Source: Azolla caroliniana (lineage: Eukaryota > Polypodiophyta). From it: a stretch of 64,000 nt of DNA. The DNA is taken from the NCBI GenBank assembly GCA_043228905.1, contig JBHGNT010000013.1, positions 2,852,001-2,916,000 of the forward strand, written 5' to 3'. Both the position numbers and the translations under genes were made by a program. This document shows positions 55,682 through 64,000 of the stretch, piece by piece. The stretch's first letter is position 1. Each line of letters starts with the position of its first letter. The notes below the pieces were generated by a model. The model was not told the DNA's origin, searched no databases, and saw only the letters and a list, made by a program, of their open reading frames with translations.

Positions 55682-56670
55682 GGAACAACTCCAACAACCA
55701 CTATTTTGGAACCCTAGGATAAGAAGCGAGGACAGCATGATGCTTGGACAGAAAAAATATTTGCCATGGGGCCGCATGTTAGGGTACAATGTTAGTTCAG
55801 TAAGAGAGTGGGATGTTTTCAAAATGAAGAGGAGTGAGGGTCAGTTTGGTAGCATTTCTTGTAGGCTTGAGAAGGTGACCCAACTGATAAATAAGGTTGT
55901 TGATGGTCTAGTTCGGTTGAATAAGGAAGAGGGGGTTTGGTCTGGGTGGTTTGTAGGTGAGAGTGATGGACAAATTATCCGTGGCAAGTGTCCATCTAAT
56001 GAATATCACTTGTGGGGAAACCTAAGTGCTTTGTCCAACAATGGTCAGTGGTTGGCAGTGCAGGTGGTAGTGTTGGAAGGTAAGAGGTGGCAAGTAAACC
56101 TGAAACCAGGGAAGCTAGATACTGATGGTAAACTATGGCTATTTGACAACAAGCCTCTACATGATTTGGAGTGGGATCCACTAGAGGTATGGTGGCAGAA
56201 ACCGGGAACGAACAAACTGGAGGGGTTTTTTTATTATAGTACTAAGCTCGGAAGGCAAATCATTGGCTCCAAATCAATGGGCATTGTTTAGACTCGCAAT
56301 AGTTGGAGGGATAAAGGCATATCAGATGACTTGTTGAAGTCGTTTTGGAGGAGACTATGGGCATCAGATATGCCAGAAAAAATAAAGGTGTGGTTTTGGC
56401 TTCTTAGTCATAAGGCGTTACCCGTAGGGGAGTGGATGAGGTCTCGTGGTGGGGAGGCTGGTTGTACGTTATGTGGTCACTCTTTGGAATCGATACCTCA
56501 CTGTTTTTGGAACTGTGCAGAGGCAATCAACATTTGGGGTCGAAGTCTCAGGATAATGGCAACATGCGGTGTAAATCGGAGAGTTGTGTGGGGGTCCTTA
56601 CAGGGTTTGAAACTAACTAAGGAAGGTTGGGCGGAACATCTAAATCCACATGGTCATGGTTTTATAGTGC
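55682..56670 (+). pseudogene. L1-B ORF2 C-terminal fragment
   Basis: It reads LFWNPRIRSEDSMMLGQKKYLPWG (cf. ILWNPCLKDESNQLLGSRKGLSWG in L1-C), then after a stop at 56291 the zinc-binding domain KVWFWLLSHKALPVGEWM and CTLCGHSLESIPHCFWNC. The final KWNYQAPRW lies at ~60395, beyond gypsy-4. Confidence 0.85.
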
Positions 56671-57361
56671 AGGGCGGCAGTGTATTCAAATGTCTTGGAG
56701 TGTATTCAAATGTCTTACCATTACACTAGCATTTCATTAGTGTTCAAAAGTAGATGTTCCACATAGAAAGGTTAGTTCACCTAGGATAAACTTTAGTTAA
56801 AAGAAAAACTCATGCTAAAAGAAAAAGCTATGCATGCACATCTAGCGTGCATGAATGCTATAGTTGATAATAAAAAACGCACAAGTTAGAAAAAGCATGA
56901 TTACTTTAGATAAAGCATATAGTCTATCTATAGGAAAAGCATGGAGTCTATAGTTAGAGAAGAAAAAGCATGGATTGCTAAGACTCTCTCATCTCTATAT
57001 AAGGATGAGGAGCATAGTGTAAGGGTGTGAAATATTTGGGAAATTGGATATATTTCCTAAAACACCAATTAATAAACTATACTCGTGGGATTCACGAGAT
57101 TTCTATATCTTTCTCTATCAATCTAAATACATATTCTTATGTTCCTAACTAATGGGAAAGTAGCTTCATTTTGGGAAAAAAAAAATATACATATTCTTAT
57201 ATAAATATTAATCAATAAAATACATTATACTTGTGGAATTCACAAGTTTCTAATAATCTATTCATAATTAGAATTGTCTCAAATTCTTCCTCCTCCTAGT
57301 CCAAAACCCCCAGCGGTTCCCACCCAACTCACGCAACGATCTGGCGCCGAAATGCATGACA
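56671..57361 (+). repeat. gypsy-4 5' LTR, 5'-truncated, with a 46-bp LINE insertion
   Basis: It aligns with 59685-60385 from the tRNA-like region onward: the atgcacatctagcgtgcatga motif, TATA tatataagg near 56996, and a ctagtccaaaacc...ggttcccaccc end. It ends ATGCATGACA at 57361. The first part is lost or scrambled; agtgtattcaaatgtctt is present twice (56679, 56699). A mini-LINE lies at 57141-57186. Confidence 0.75.
57127..57200 (+). mobile_element. 46-bp 5'-truncated LINE with 14-bp target duplications
   Basis: atacatattcttat at 57127-57140 and 57187-57200 flanks 46 bp (57141-57186) that match the last bases of the L1-B 3' end (ctaactaatggga...ttttgggaaaaaaaaa). It is absent from the right LTR, so insertion came after gypsy-4 integrated. 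Confidence 0.82.
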
Positions 57362-57365
57362 CAAG

Positions 57366-57382
57366 TGGTGAACCCGACGTGA
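57366..57382 (+). other. gypsy-4 primer-binding-site candidate
   Basis: tggtgaacccgacgtga begins 4 bases after the LTR end. It has the TGG start expected for a tRNA-primed element. I do not assign the tRNA. Confidence 0.55.
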
Positions 57383-57399
57383 AGACGGGTGGCAAGGAG

Positions 57400-59115
57400 A
57401 TGGAGAATCAACAAGAGGCGATGAACATGATGATGATGATGATGATGATTGAGCGGATGCAACAAGAACAACGCGCGATGACGGAGATGAAGGCGGCAGT
57501 AGAGTGGCTTGTGCGACGAAATGGGGAATTCAACGGAAATGATGTGTCACGCTATCTACGTGACTACAAAGCGGAGATGATGCGATGTGGGATACCGGAA
57601 GGATTGCAAGTGATATCCTTTAGTTGGGTAGCCACGGATGAGTTACAAGAAAGAATCTACAAGATACGGCAACAAAATCAAACATGGGGGTCTTTTGAAG
57701 AAGCTTTACGAGAGGCATATGACTACGAGAGATCGAAGGGACGAGATCGACGTGAGTTTGACGAATGGGTAGCATCAGAGAAGACCCACCGAAGTGCAAC
57801 ACAAGAATTCCTAGAGTTCGAGCATCGTTTTGCTCGACTCTCGGAGCGGGAACAACGATTGGTGGGGGAGGATAAAGTCCTAATGTTCGTAAAATCGATC
57901 AATCGAAAAGAAAGGATGGACATCGGGATCGAACTTGAAGACAATGACGGTGTGAATGGTCTTACCGAAGATTGGGCCGAAGTCCAAAGGGTATGTAGGA
58001 GACATGATGAGAGGATGATGAGAATCTTGTCAACGCCATGGCCGATGAAGGATGGTCGATTGAAGACAAACGATGGAGCCGATATGAAGGCTGAAATACA
58101 ACATGATGGTGCGACAGAAGAGGGTGTAAAACAAGCTACCCTCTTGTCTTGCGAAAGAACGACAGCAAAGGATAAGGCCAATAACCCAAGTGTAGAAGAA
58201 GATTTCGGAATACAAGTGTCTGAAACATTGGGTGAAAAAGGGGTAAGCATAATTTATGTTTGCATAATTGATGCAGTGAAAGAGAGCAAGGAGGACTTGA
58301 TTGAGGAGGTCGCCACGAAAGATGACATCGAATCAAAGGTGGCTATGGACGAATCAATGGTGGATGGCCATATCGAGACTTCCCCACCACTGATTCCAGA
58401 GACTCTGGCGGTTACATTCGAAAGGCAACATGAGACCGAAGAGACGGAAGGTGGTGGAGAGAAAACGAAGGCCGAAGCTGATGCATACAACGGAGAGATA
58501 GCCAAGAAGGTGGATATGCGTGAAACGATGGAGAATGATAATACCGAGGATTCCTACCCACTAATCCTAGAGACTTCGGCGGTTGTGTCCGAGAAGCAAC
58601 GTGAGACCGGAGAGACGGGAGGTGGCGGCAAGAAAGGTAAAGTCGGAAGCCGGTTCAGATGGAAGATGATCCGGACGAAATTCCGATCCGAAAGAAAGTT
58701 GACCCGAAACGGGGTCGACTCAGTCAAAACCGATCGACCGAGTCCAATTCGGCCGAACGCGAATACGGATGGAAGCCAACCTAGCCGAAAGATGATCAGA
58801 CGAGACCGATCCGGAAAGAAGCTAATCCGACTTAGTCGGAGGTTGAACCGGTCGAGGCCGGTGAAAACGAGGAAAAGAAAGCCAACCGAAACCGAAACCG
58901 ACCTGGAAGGGAGCCGAATCGGTAAAAACCGATCAACCAAGTCTGATTCGGCCAAATACGAATCCGATCGGAAGCCGATCCAACCGAAAGTCAATCGAAC
59001 GAGACCGAATCGGAAAGAAGCTAATACGACTCAACCGAAAGCCAATCGGACGAGACCGATCCGGAAAAAAGTCAAGGTTGATGAAGAGGCCAAGAAAAGA
59101 CATTACCACAGATGA
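57400..59115 (+). CDS. gypsy-4 Gag-like protein, 571 aa, intact frame
   Basis: I chose the ATG at 57400 because upstream in-frame ATGs lie in the LTR or before the PBS. The N-terminus has a Met run (MNMMMMMMMIERMQQEQ) from an ATG repeat. Residues ~40-190 resemble a retrotransposon Gag: NGNDVSRYLRDYKAEMM, LQERIYKIRQQNQTWGSFEEALREAYDYE, FLEFEHRFARLSEREQRL. An acidic middle follows. The last ~130 residues are very basic with repeated NRTRPxRK-like units. No zinc knuckle or protease motif is present. An intact 1.7-kb frame in such a decayed neighbourhood suggests recent activity or selection on Gag. Confidence 0.8.
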   Translation: MENQQEAMNMMMMMMMIERMQQEQRAMTEMKAAVEWLVRRNGEFNGNDVSRYLRDYKAEMMRCGIPEGLQVISFSWVATDELQERIYKIRQQNQTWGSFEEALREAYDYERSKGRDRREFDEWVASEKTHRSATQEFLEFEHRFARLSEREQRLVGEDKVLMFVKSINRKERMDIGIELEDNDGVNGLTEDWAEVQRVCRRHDERMMRILSTPWPMKDGRLKTNDGADMKAEIQHDGATEEGVKQATLLSCERTTAKDKANNPSVEEDFGIQVSETLGEKGVSIIYVCIIDAVKESKEDLIEEVATKDDIESKVAMDESMVDGHIETSPPLIPETLAVTFERQHETEETEGGGEKTKAEADAYNGEIAKKVDMRETMENDNTEDSYPLILETSAVVSEKQRETGETGGGGKKGKVGSRFRWKMIRTKFRSERKLTRNGVDSVKTDRPSPIRPNANTDGSQPSRKMIRRDRSGKKLIRLSRRLNRSRPVKTRKRKPTETETDLEGSRIGKNRSTKSDSAKYESDRKPIQPKVNRTRPNRKEANTTQPKANRTRPIRKKVKVDEEAKKRHYHR

Positions 59116-59443
59116 CAAGGACCAATCGGGCCATAGCAATGCAAAAAGCGAACGAAGACTATGGTGGATCGGATGGCGACAATGGTTCGGGTGGAAAGAA
59201 TGGATGTGTTCAAGATGGAGAGACAAAGCCGACATAGCAAGAGAAATGGAGGGTACTACAAGTAAAGAAGAATTACGAGGGCCGGTAATTGGAGACTGGA
59301 TAGAGTCTACAACCGAACAGAACTGGAAACCGGGCGGAGTCTGCAACCAAAAACCGGAGACCGAACGGAGTCGGCAACCAAAAATGACCGGCGACGAAAC
59401 CGACTATGCGAGTTGGATGGAACGATGCTACGAGTGCCTATAG
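59078..59443 (+). CDS. gypsy-4 small ORF overlapping the gag end, Trp-rich
   Basis: 121 codons in another frame, overlapping the gag end by 38 bp. It contains RRLWWIGWRQWFGWKEWMCSRW, seven Trp within 22 residues, then an acidic part. A further open stretch (59413-59628, KRVKIFKKRTDEEPYLILDK) follows in a different frame, so the original downstream protein may be broken by a frameshift. I do not recognise a domain. Confidence 0.4.
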   Translation: MMKRPRKDITTDDKDQSGHSNAKSERRLWWIGWRQWFGWKEWMCSRWRDKADIAREMEGTTSKEELRGPVIGDWIESTTEQNWKPGGVCNQKPETERSRQPKMTGDETDYASWMERCYECL

Positions 59444-59684
59444 CCGGGAAACGAGTGAAGATTTTCAAGAAGCGGACTGATGAAGAACCGTATCTGATCC
59501 TAGACAAGACCGACAAGAAGGAGCAATCGGACGAAGATCGTGGTGATGCGGGAAGCGAAGAAAGTGGATTACAACTCATAGTCGACTTAAGGGGAGAATC
59601 GGAGGAAGCTTCGAATGAAGGTGAATAGCAAGCATCGGGGACTTCGGCACATACCGGAGGATGTGCGGGTTCGGAGGGGGCGAG

Positions 59685-60385
59685 TGTTGTAGTGTGAATC
59701 ACACACTACGTGAAATATGTAAAATACTATATCCGATTTAAAGTACATATAATAAATAAAATAAAATATTAAAAGTATTTATTACGTGCATAGGGCAAGA
59801 TTCAAACCCTGTACCTCCACGTAGACTAACCCCAACCTTACCATTGTACTAACTTATGTATAAGACCTTTATTTACGCCTACCTTTATTAAAAGGAAAGT
59901 CATGCATTTTTTAGAATGCGTGAATACTTTATTTATAAGAAAAATGTACGCCAATAAAAAATGGCTTGTGCACATCTAGCGAGCATGAGCACTATATTTA
60001 GGAAATAAAAGCATAGTGTAAAAAGGCAACTCATGCACATTTAGTGTGCATGAACACTTTAGAAAAAAGCATGAAGTTATGCTTAGGCTCTTCCATCCTT
60101 ATATAAGGAAGAGAGAATGATGTATGGGAGTTGTTGCTTATTTTACAAGGGTGGATTAATATAATATAATCGTGGGATTCACAAATTTGCTAACTATTTT
60201 TCTCTCTTAATCTGAGTACTCACTAATACACTATACTCGTAGGATTCACGAGTTTTTCATATCTTTCTTTCTTACAACATATTTCATATTCTTCATTGCC
60301 TTAGAATCTTCTTTTCTCCTAGTCCAAAACCTCAGTGGTTCCCACCCGACTCATGCAACAATCCGGAGCCGAAAGGCACGATAGC
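59685..60385 (+). repeat. gypsy-4 3' LTR
   Basis: It starts TGTTGTAGTGTG after the purine tract ggagggggcgag and ends GGCACGATA at ~60385 (CA read as TA), by alignment with the solo LTR at 35618-36525. It includes the tRNA-like segment (59794-59851), two copies of tcgtgggattcac-type inverted repeats (~60168, ~60232), and TATA tatataagg near 60100. Confidence 0.83.
59794..59851 (-). other. tRNA-like segment, gypsy-4 3' LTR (antisense to element)
   Basis: Minus strand tagtacaatggtaaggt, then ggtacagggtttgaatcttgcc. TAG to TTGCC is 58 bases. A remnant with the same A box (tagtgtaatggtaagac, minus strand) remains in the damaged left LTR near 56712-56730. Confidence 0.75.
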
Positions 60386-60628
60386 GTCAGGGCCTAAATG
60401 GAACTACCAAGCACCGAGATGGCTGTTTCCGCCATTGACTTCCATGAATGGACAAGAGTTGTAAATATGTGGTCACCATGTACAAAGTGTTAGCGAGATA
60501 CTTTTGTTGTAAATAGTAGGGTGGGGATTATGTTGTTTTGATTATGGTTGATCTTTGATGTACTTCTTTTGCTAACTAATGGGAAGTAGTGTTTTTTTTG
60601 GGAAAAAAAAAATACTACTAAACATTTT

Positions 60629-61547
60629 TTTGTGTTTTTTGGGCATTAAGAAATATATGATGATTAAGTATTCAATTTGTATAATTTTTTGTTTGAAGCT
60701 TATTGTGTTCTCTTTGAAAGAATGAATTATGATTATCGATACATATATTGTTTGTGCTTTGGCTTAAAAAACATTAACACGATATTTACTTTATGTATTT
60801 CATTATCTTTGTGAGGTAGTTATGTTTATTTGTGTATCTTTGTGTACTTTCTATAGTAATGAAATGTATAACAATGAAACATCATATAGAGCTTTTCATT
60901 ATTAAAATTTGTATGTCAAATGACATGTTACTTTTTGCACTCGCATGTCATATGACATACATCTTTAAAAAATACCCCTAAAAAAACATTAATACTAACC
61001 TGTCAAATTCAGGCCCTAACAAATGACCAATCAGAGAGAAAGCGAGAACAAGGTTTCCTAAAGTGATAGTTAGCATGAGATTCAAGTGATGTGGATTACA
61101 GTAGTGTGGAGCTTACATTAGATGATCATGATCTTTGAATTGTTCTCTTGCTCATCTTGCATGGAGATGTGTAACTTCCTAGATTTTCCTCGTACACCCA
61201 AACAGATGAAATTGGCCTTATGTTTCCTTTGACACTTTCTTCTTTTTGAGGCATTGGTTCACCTTCTAATTTGGCACCCTTTTTTTTATGATCTCATATC
61301 AATCATGTTAGCAACACAACATGTAACACCTAGGAGGGAGGCAAGATTGAGTAAAGAGAGAGGAAGAAAGAAGGTTTGGTTGTCTTATGAAGGAGCCATG
61401 TTATCATAGGTTATCTAATCTTACCCCAAGGTAGGTCGTGTAAAAGACAAGATTCCTCCTCTAATGAGATTTGAAATGAGTGTGAACGCAGTAAGGGAAT
61501 CACGTCCACGTCCATGTCCATGCGATGTGTCTAACTGCTACCAAATA
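60629..61547. other. AT-rich sequence, one inverted repeat
   Basis: No gene is recognised. Arms gtatgtcaaatgacatg (60911-60927) and catgtcatatgacatac (60944-60960) form a 17-bp hairpin with one mismatch. A similar tgtcaaatgaca motif occurs at ~44587. It may be a small DNA-transposon remnant, not provable here. Confidence 0.4.
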
Positions 61548-61981
61548 ATAAAGAGTGATGGCGAGGGAATCATGGCCATGGATGGTGCAAGGTGTTTGGC
61601 TGAGGGTGCGTGCAATCTGCACCGTCCGATATGGATAAAAGAAAGTGTGTTCCCGGGGTAGTTGTGGTTCTTGTGGCGAAGTCACAGGGACTAAGGTCAA
61701 CAATGGGAGTTTGTGCAAAACTTTTACAAGGCTTGTACCCACAATGAGGTATATATACATCTCATGTGCACAGGTGCACATGTGTGAGTAGAATATAGGT
61801 ACAACCGTGTAAGTCCTATATTAAATGAACACGGGAGTGGAGGATCTACAATGTATCCCACTCGAGTATAAAATCCTATTTAAGGCTTTAAGGTCAACAC
61901 ACTAACTAGATTTTATCTAAGTAACTACTAAGTTACGTGTGTTGACTAAACGACTAAACTAAGTTGAGCTTTATATCTCAA
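61548..61981 (-). repeat. possible LTR
   Basis: Minus strand starts TGTTGAGATATAAAGCTCAAC at 61981. It has a 9-bp-arm palindrome catgtgcac/gtgcacatg and TATA-like gtatatata near 61745-61775. Just beyond 61548 it is followed by tggtagcagttagac, a weak PBS. No internal coding region is recognised. Confidence 0.35.
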
Positions 61982-62394
61982 CAAAGAATACAATATTTTA
62001 CAACCATTACAATCCCTAATCGCAAGATGCGACTTTTCTTTGCAAAACTTTGGCTTTGAACTCTTGACTTCAATTTTAAAACACAAAACTCTTTGCAAAT
62101 AAACTAAGTTATTTGATTTTCTAACTTTCTCCTGATTCCTTCCTTCATAATTTCCCTTTTTCTTATAGGTTCCCCCATGCTTATGATGCATGTTAGGGTA
62201 CAAGACATGCATGTAACGCATGATCGCCATTTGGCGTAGAAAAGAGGTGGAGTCTTAACTACTTACTAAGTATGTGTCATAGGTCTTAACTTATATGACA
62301 CATTAGTTATGATACAGAGGAGGTGGGGTGTCCACATACTTGGGTTTTCCTAAGGTGTGTTCCCACACTAGGGAAGTGAGTTTGATTCTCAACA
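61982..62394 (-). repeat. possible copia-type LTR
   Basis: Minus strand starts TGTTGAGAATCAAACTC at 62394 and shares ggtgtgttc and the (a)tatgacacat(a/t)agttat motifs with the copia-2/copia-3 LTRs. The left limit is a guess. Confidence 0.45.
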
Positions 62395-62639
62395 GTTACC
62401 TTAACTTGTCCCCATAAATCTTTAATAATCAAATCATACGTACCCCTTGAGAATGCAAAATGCATAGGGGAACAATACATGAAGGGATCCACCGCCTCAT
62501 CCTCATGAACGGAATCAGATGAGTCATTTGGCATCTCCAATTCGTCCTTAGATACAAACGATGCAATGGATGACCATAACGTATCCTCCAATTCATCGTC
62601 TAACATGGAAAAGACACCATGATGCAGTGTGTTGTCCAT
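62395..62639 (-). CDS. hypothetical protein start, cut by an LTR
   Basis: From ATG at 62639 the frame reads MDNTLHHGVFSMLDDELEDTLW through acidic SDSVHEDEAVDPF to IIKDLWGQVKVT at 62395, where LTR sequence begins; the open frame then runs on in the LTR to 62307. Hydrophobic and acidic composition looks protein-like, but I recognise no domain. It could be a host exon or a transposon ORF. Confidence 0.35.
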
Positions 62640-62659
62640 AGATGGTTGTTGTCAATTAC

Positions 62660-63225
62660 AACGGTGATTGAAGTGATTGAATACAATGTGACTAAGAATG
62701 CCAATGATTGAGGTGAATGAATTCAGTGTGAGCGAGTATGCCAATGAATCAAGTGAATGAATTCAGCTCTTAGTGAATGATCGAGAATGCGAGCTCTTAG
62801 TGAATGAATTCAGCTCTTAGTGAATGATCGAGAATGCGAGCTCTTAGTGAATGATCTCAACAAGAATGCCAATGATTGAGGTGAATGAATTCAGTGTGAG
62901 CGATTATGGCAATGAATGAAGTGAATGACTTTAGCTCTTAGTGAATGATCGAGAATGCGAGCTTTTAGTGCATGATCTCAGCGAGAATGCCAGTGATTGA
63001 GGTGAATGAATTTAGTGTGAGCGATTATGGCAATGAATAAAGTGAATGACTTTAGCTCTTAGTGAATGATCGAGAATGCGAGCTTTTAGTGCATGATCTC
63101 AGCGAGAATGCCAATGATTGAGGTGAATGAAATTAGTGTGGGCGATTATGCCAATGAATGAAGTGAATGTCAATGACTTTAGTGAATCAATCCAGTGTGA
63201 GCGATTATGCAACGAAAATGGTCGT
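62660..63225. repeat. minisatellite, 121-bp higher-order unit
   Basis: aatgccaatgattgagg recurs at 62697, 62865, 62986 and 63107. The last two intervals are 121 bp. The first is 168 bp, 47 more, because a 47-bp sub-unit (ctcttagtgaatgatcgaga...) is duplicated inside it. Units are themselves made of gtgaatga-like words. Confidence 0.9.
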
Positions 63226-63254
63226 TAGTATGATCGTTGAAGCACAATGATTAC

Positions 63255-63435
63255 ACATAGTTGGGAACCTGCATATTAATGAGTCAGGCTCCTCATTAAT
63301 GAGTCGGGCATTATATGATGTCCAACATTTATCGATCACTACAATGAGTATAGTGAGTATAGTGAGGGAAGTCGGGCTCCTTCTTGTTTAATTATCCAGG
63401 CTCCTAATTAATGAATCGGGCTCCTTCGTAATACA
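63255..63435. repeat. short tandem words around aatgagtcgggctcct
   Basis: Four variants of taatgagtcgggctcct and a tagtgag triplet lie within 180 bp. No coding content. Confidence 0.6.
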
Positions 63436-63517
63436 AATTTAAACATACTCAAATTTCACATTCAAAAGATAAGTTGAATATACAAATTTCATATCAAATT
63501 GAATAAGATGCACATCG

Positions 63518-63775
63518 TGCATACAAAAGATACCTTCAACCTATTCAAATTTCATTATACACAAAAGATACATTGAATAAGTTTCGAACATTGAATAAGA
63601 TTCACACTGAGCATACAATAGATACAACCGATTCAAAATTTCACACTATGGATACAAAACATTGTCACCACATACAAAAGATACCTTCAACCTATTCAAA
63701 TTTCATATACAAAAGATTGAATGAATTTCGAACATTGAATAAGATTCACAATGAGCATACAAAAGATTCATATTG
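63518..63775. repeat. 151-bp spaced direct repeat
   Basis: atacaaaagataccttcaac at 63521 and 63672 heads two ~105-bp copies that both continue through tttcgaacattgaataagattcaca. Sub-words ttgaataag and catacaaaaga are repeated within. Confidence 0.75.
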
Positions 63776-64000
63776 ATTCATATATAACCAAAATGAGATT
63801 CAAATATTGTTTTGATATTACAAAATTAACCATATTGTGGTATTACCATGGATCCTAACCAAGGCCCCACCTAACCAGGGTCACATTGACCACACCCAAA
63901 TTAGGTCCCTACCAAGCCCCCATAATTAGAGGAGCTAATTGGAGCGGGAAAACACCCACCACGCTAAGAGTAGCCTATAAGATGTAACTTAGAACGTAAT
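63776..64000. other. unassigned right edge
   Basis: Non-coding. I recognise nothing in it. Confidence 0.4.

Larger units (their letters stand above)
56671..60385 (+). mobile_element. gypsy-4: gag-only (non-autonomous) gypsy element
   Basis: A left LTR (~56671-57361, start truncated), a PBS-like site, a long gag ORF, a short extra ORF, a purine tract and a right LTR (59685-~60385) are present. No protease, RT or integrase is found, in any frame, in the 2.3 kb between the LTRs. This fits the class of terminal-repeat elements that keep only gag. Proteins for movement would have to come from another element. Confidence 0.82.
55663..60628 (+). mobile_element. L1-B: 5'-truncated L1 with 19-bp target duplications
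   Basis: The duplication aaatactactaaacatttt is at 55663-55681 and 60610-60628. The LINE body runs from 55682 to about 56670 and resumes at ~60386 to a 3' end ...ttttttttgggaaaaaaaaa at ~60609. Gypsy-4 lies between. Removing gypsy-4 does not fully restore the protein: about 100 residues are missing, so insertion was followed by a deletion that also took the start of the gypsy-4 left LTR. Confidence 0.88.

Noticed and set aside
60911-60960. Confident MITE call
   Set aside because: The inverted repeat is only 17 bp with one mismatch, and no target duplication or second copy with full ends was found.
62660-63225. CRISPR-like array
   Set aside because: Units are contiguous and nested with no unique spacers, and the context is a plant repeat block.

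Overview
The window is a land-plant nuclear repeat block. Nearly all of it is retrotransposon sequence, stacked by nested insertion. I see no convincing host gene, rRNA gene, functional tRNA gene or CRISPR. A plant source is supported by Ty1/copia elements primed by an initiator-Met-tRNA-like site, by Ty3/gypsy chromoviruses with a chromodomain, and by L1-type LINEs whose ORF2 ends in a zinc-binding domain. I cannot name the species from the sequence.

Layout. (1) 1-5442 is a young, nearly intact copia element (copia-1, + strand). It lies inside an older antisense copia element (copia-2, 5443-10181), which in turn lies inside the integrase of a chromovirus (gypsy-1, 10182-~11275). (2) Two related, decayed non-L1-like LINEs fill ~11276-16290. 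(3) Copia-3 (- strand, 16547-32586) was split by complete copia-4 (+, 19914-25522, TSD gcagg) and by complete copia-5 (-, 25776-30707, TSD acaac). Copia-5 itself holds two further LTR fragments. (4) Gypsy-3 (-, 32827-41749, TSD ataat) has a solo LTR inside its reverse transcriptase and more LTR material inside its right LTR. (5) 41755-~44690 is AT-rich and holds no feature I recognise. (6) An L1 LINE (L1-C, ~44700-55222) was split in ORF2 by chromovirus gypsy-2 (-, 46742-52441, TSD ccaac). (7) A 5'-truncated L1 (L1-B, 55682-60609, 19-bp TSD) contains a gag-only gypsy element (gypsy-4). (8) The right end holds LTR-like debris, a small unidentified ORF and a 121-bp-period minisatellite.

The most interesting content lies in the gypsy LTRs. 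Several gypsy LTR types carry, antisense to the element near the start of U3, a tRNA-like segment with A-box and B-box motifs at tRNA-like spacing. Gypsy-1 and gypsy-2 also share a heat-shock-element array about 140 bp into the LTR. Gypsy-2 adds two RNA-level devices: a GTTAAAC slippery heptamer, 6-nt spacer and 11-bp stem at the gag/pol overlap, and a primer-binding site complementary to the predicted 5' end of its own transcript rather than to an obvious tRNA. These are sequence-based inferences and each has a specific test below.

Decay is dominated by stop codons explainable as C-to-T or G-to-A changes, with few frameshifts, in L1-C, gypsy-2 and copia-1. This fits methylated, silenced DNA.
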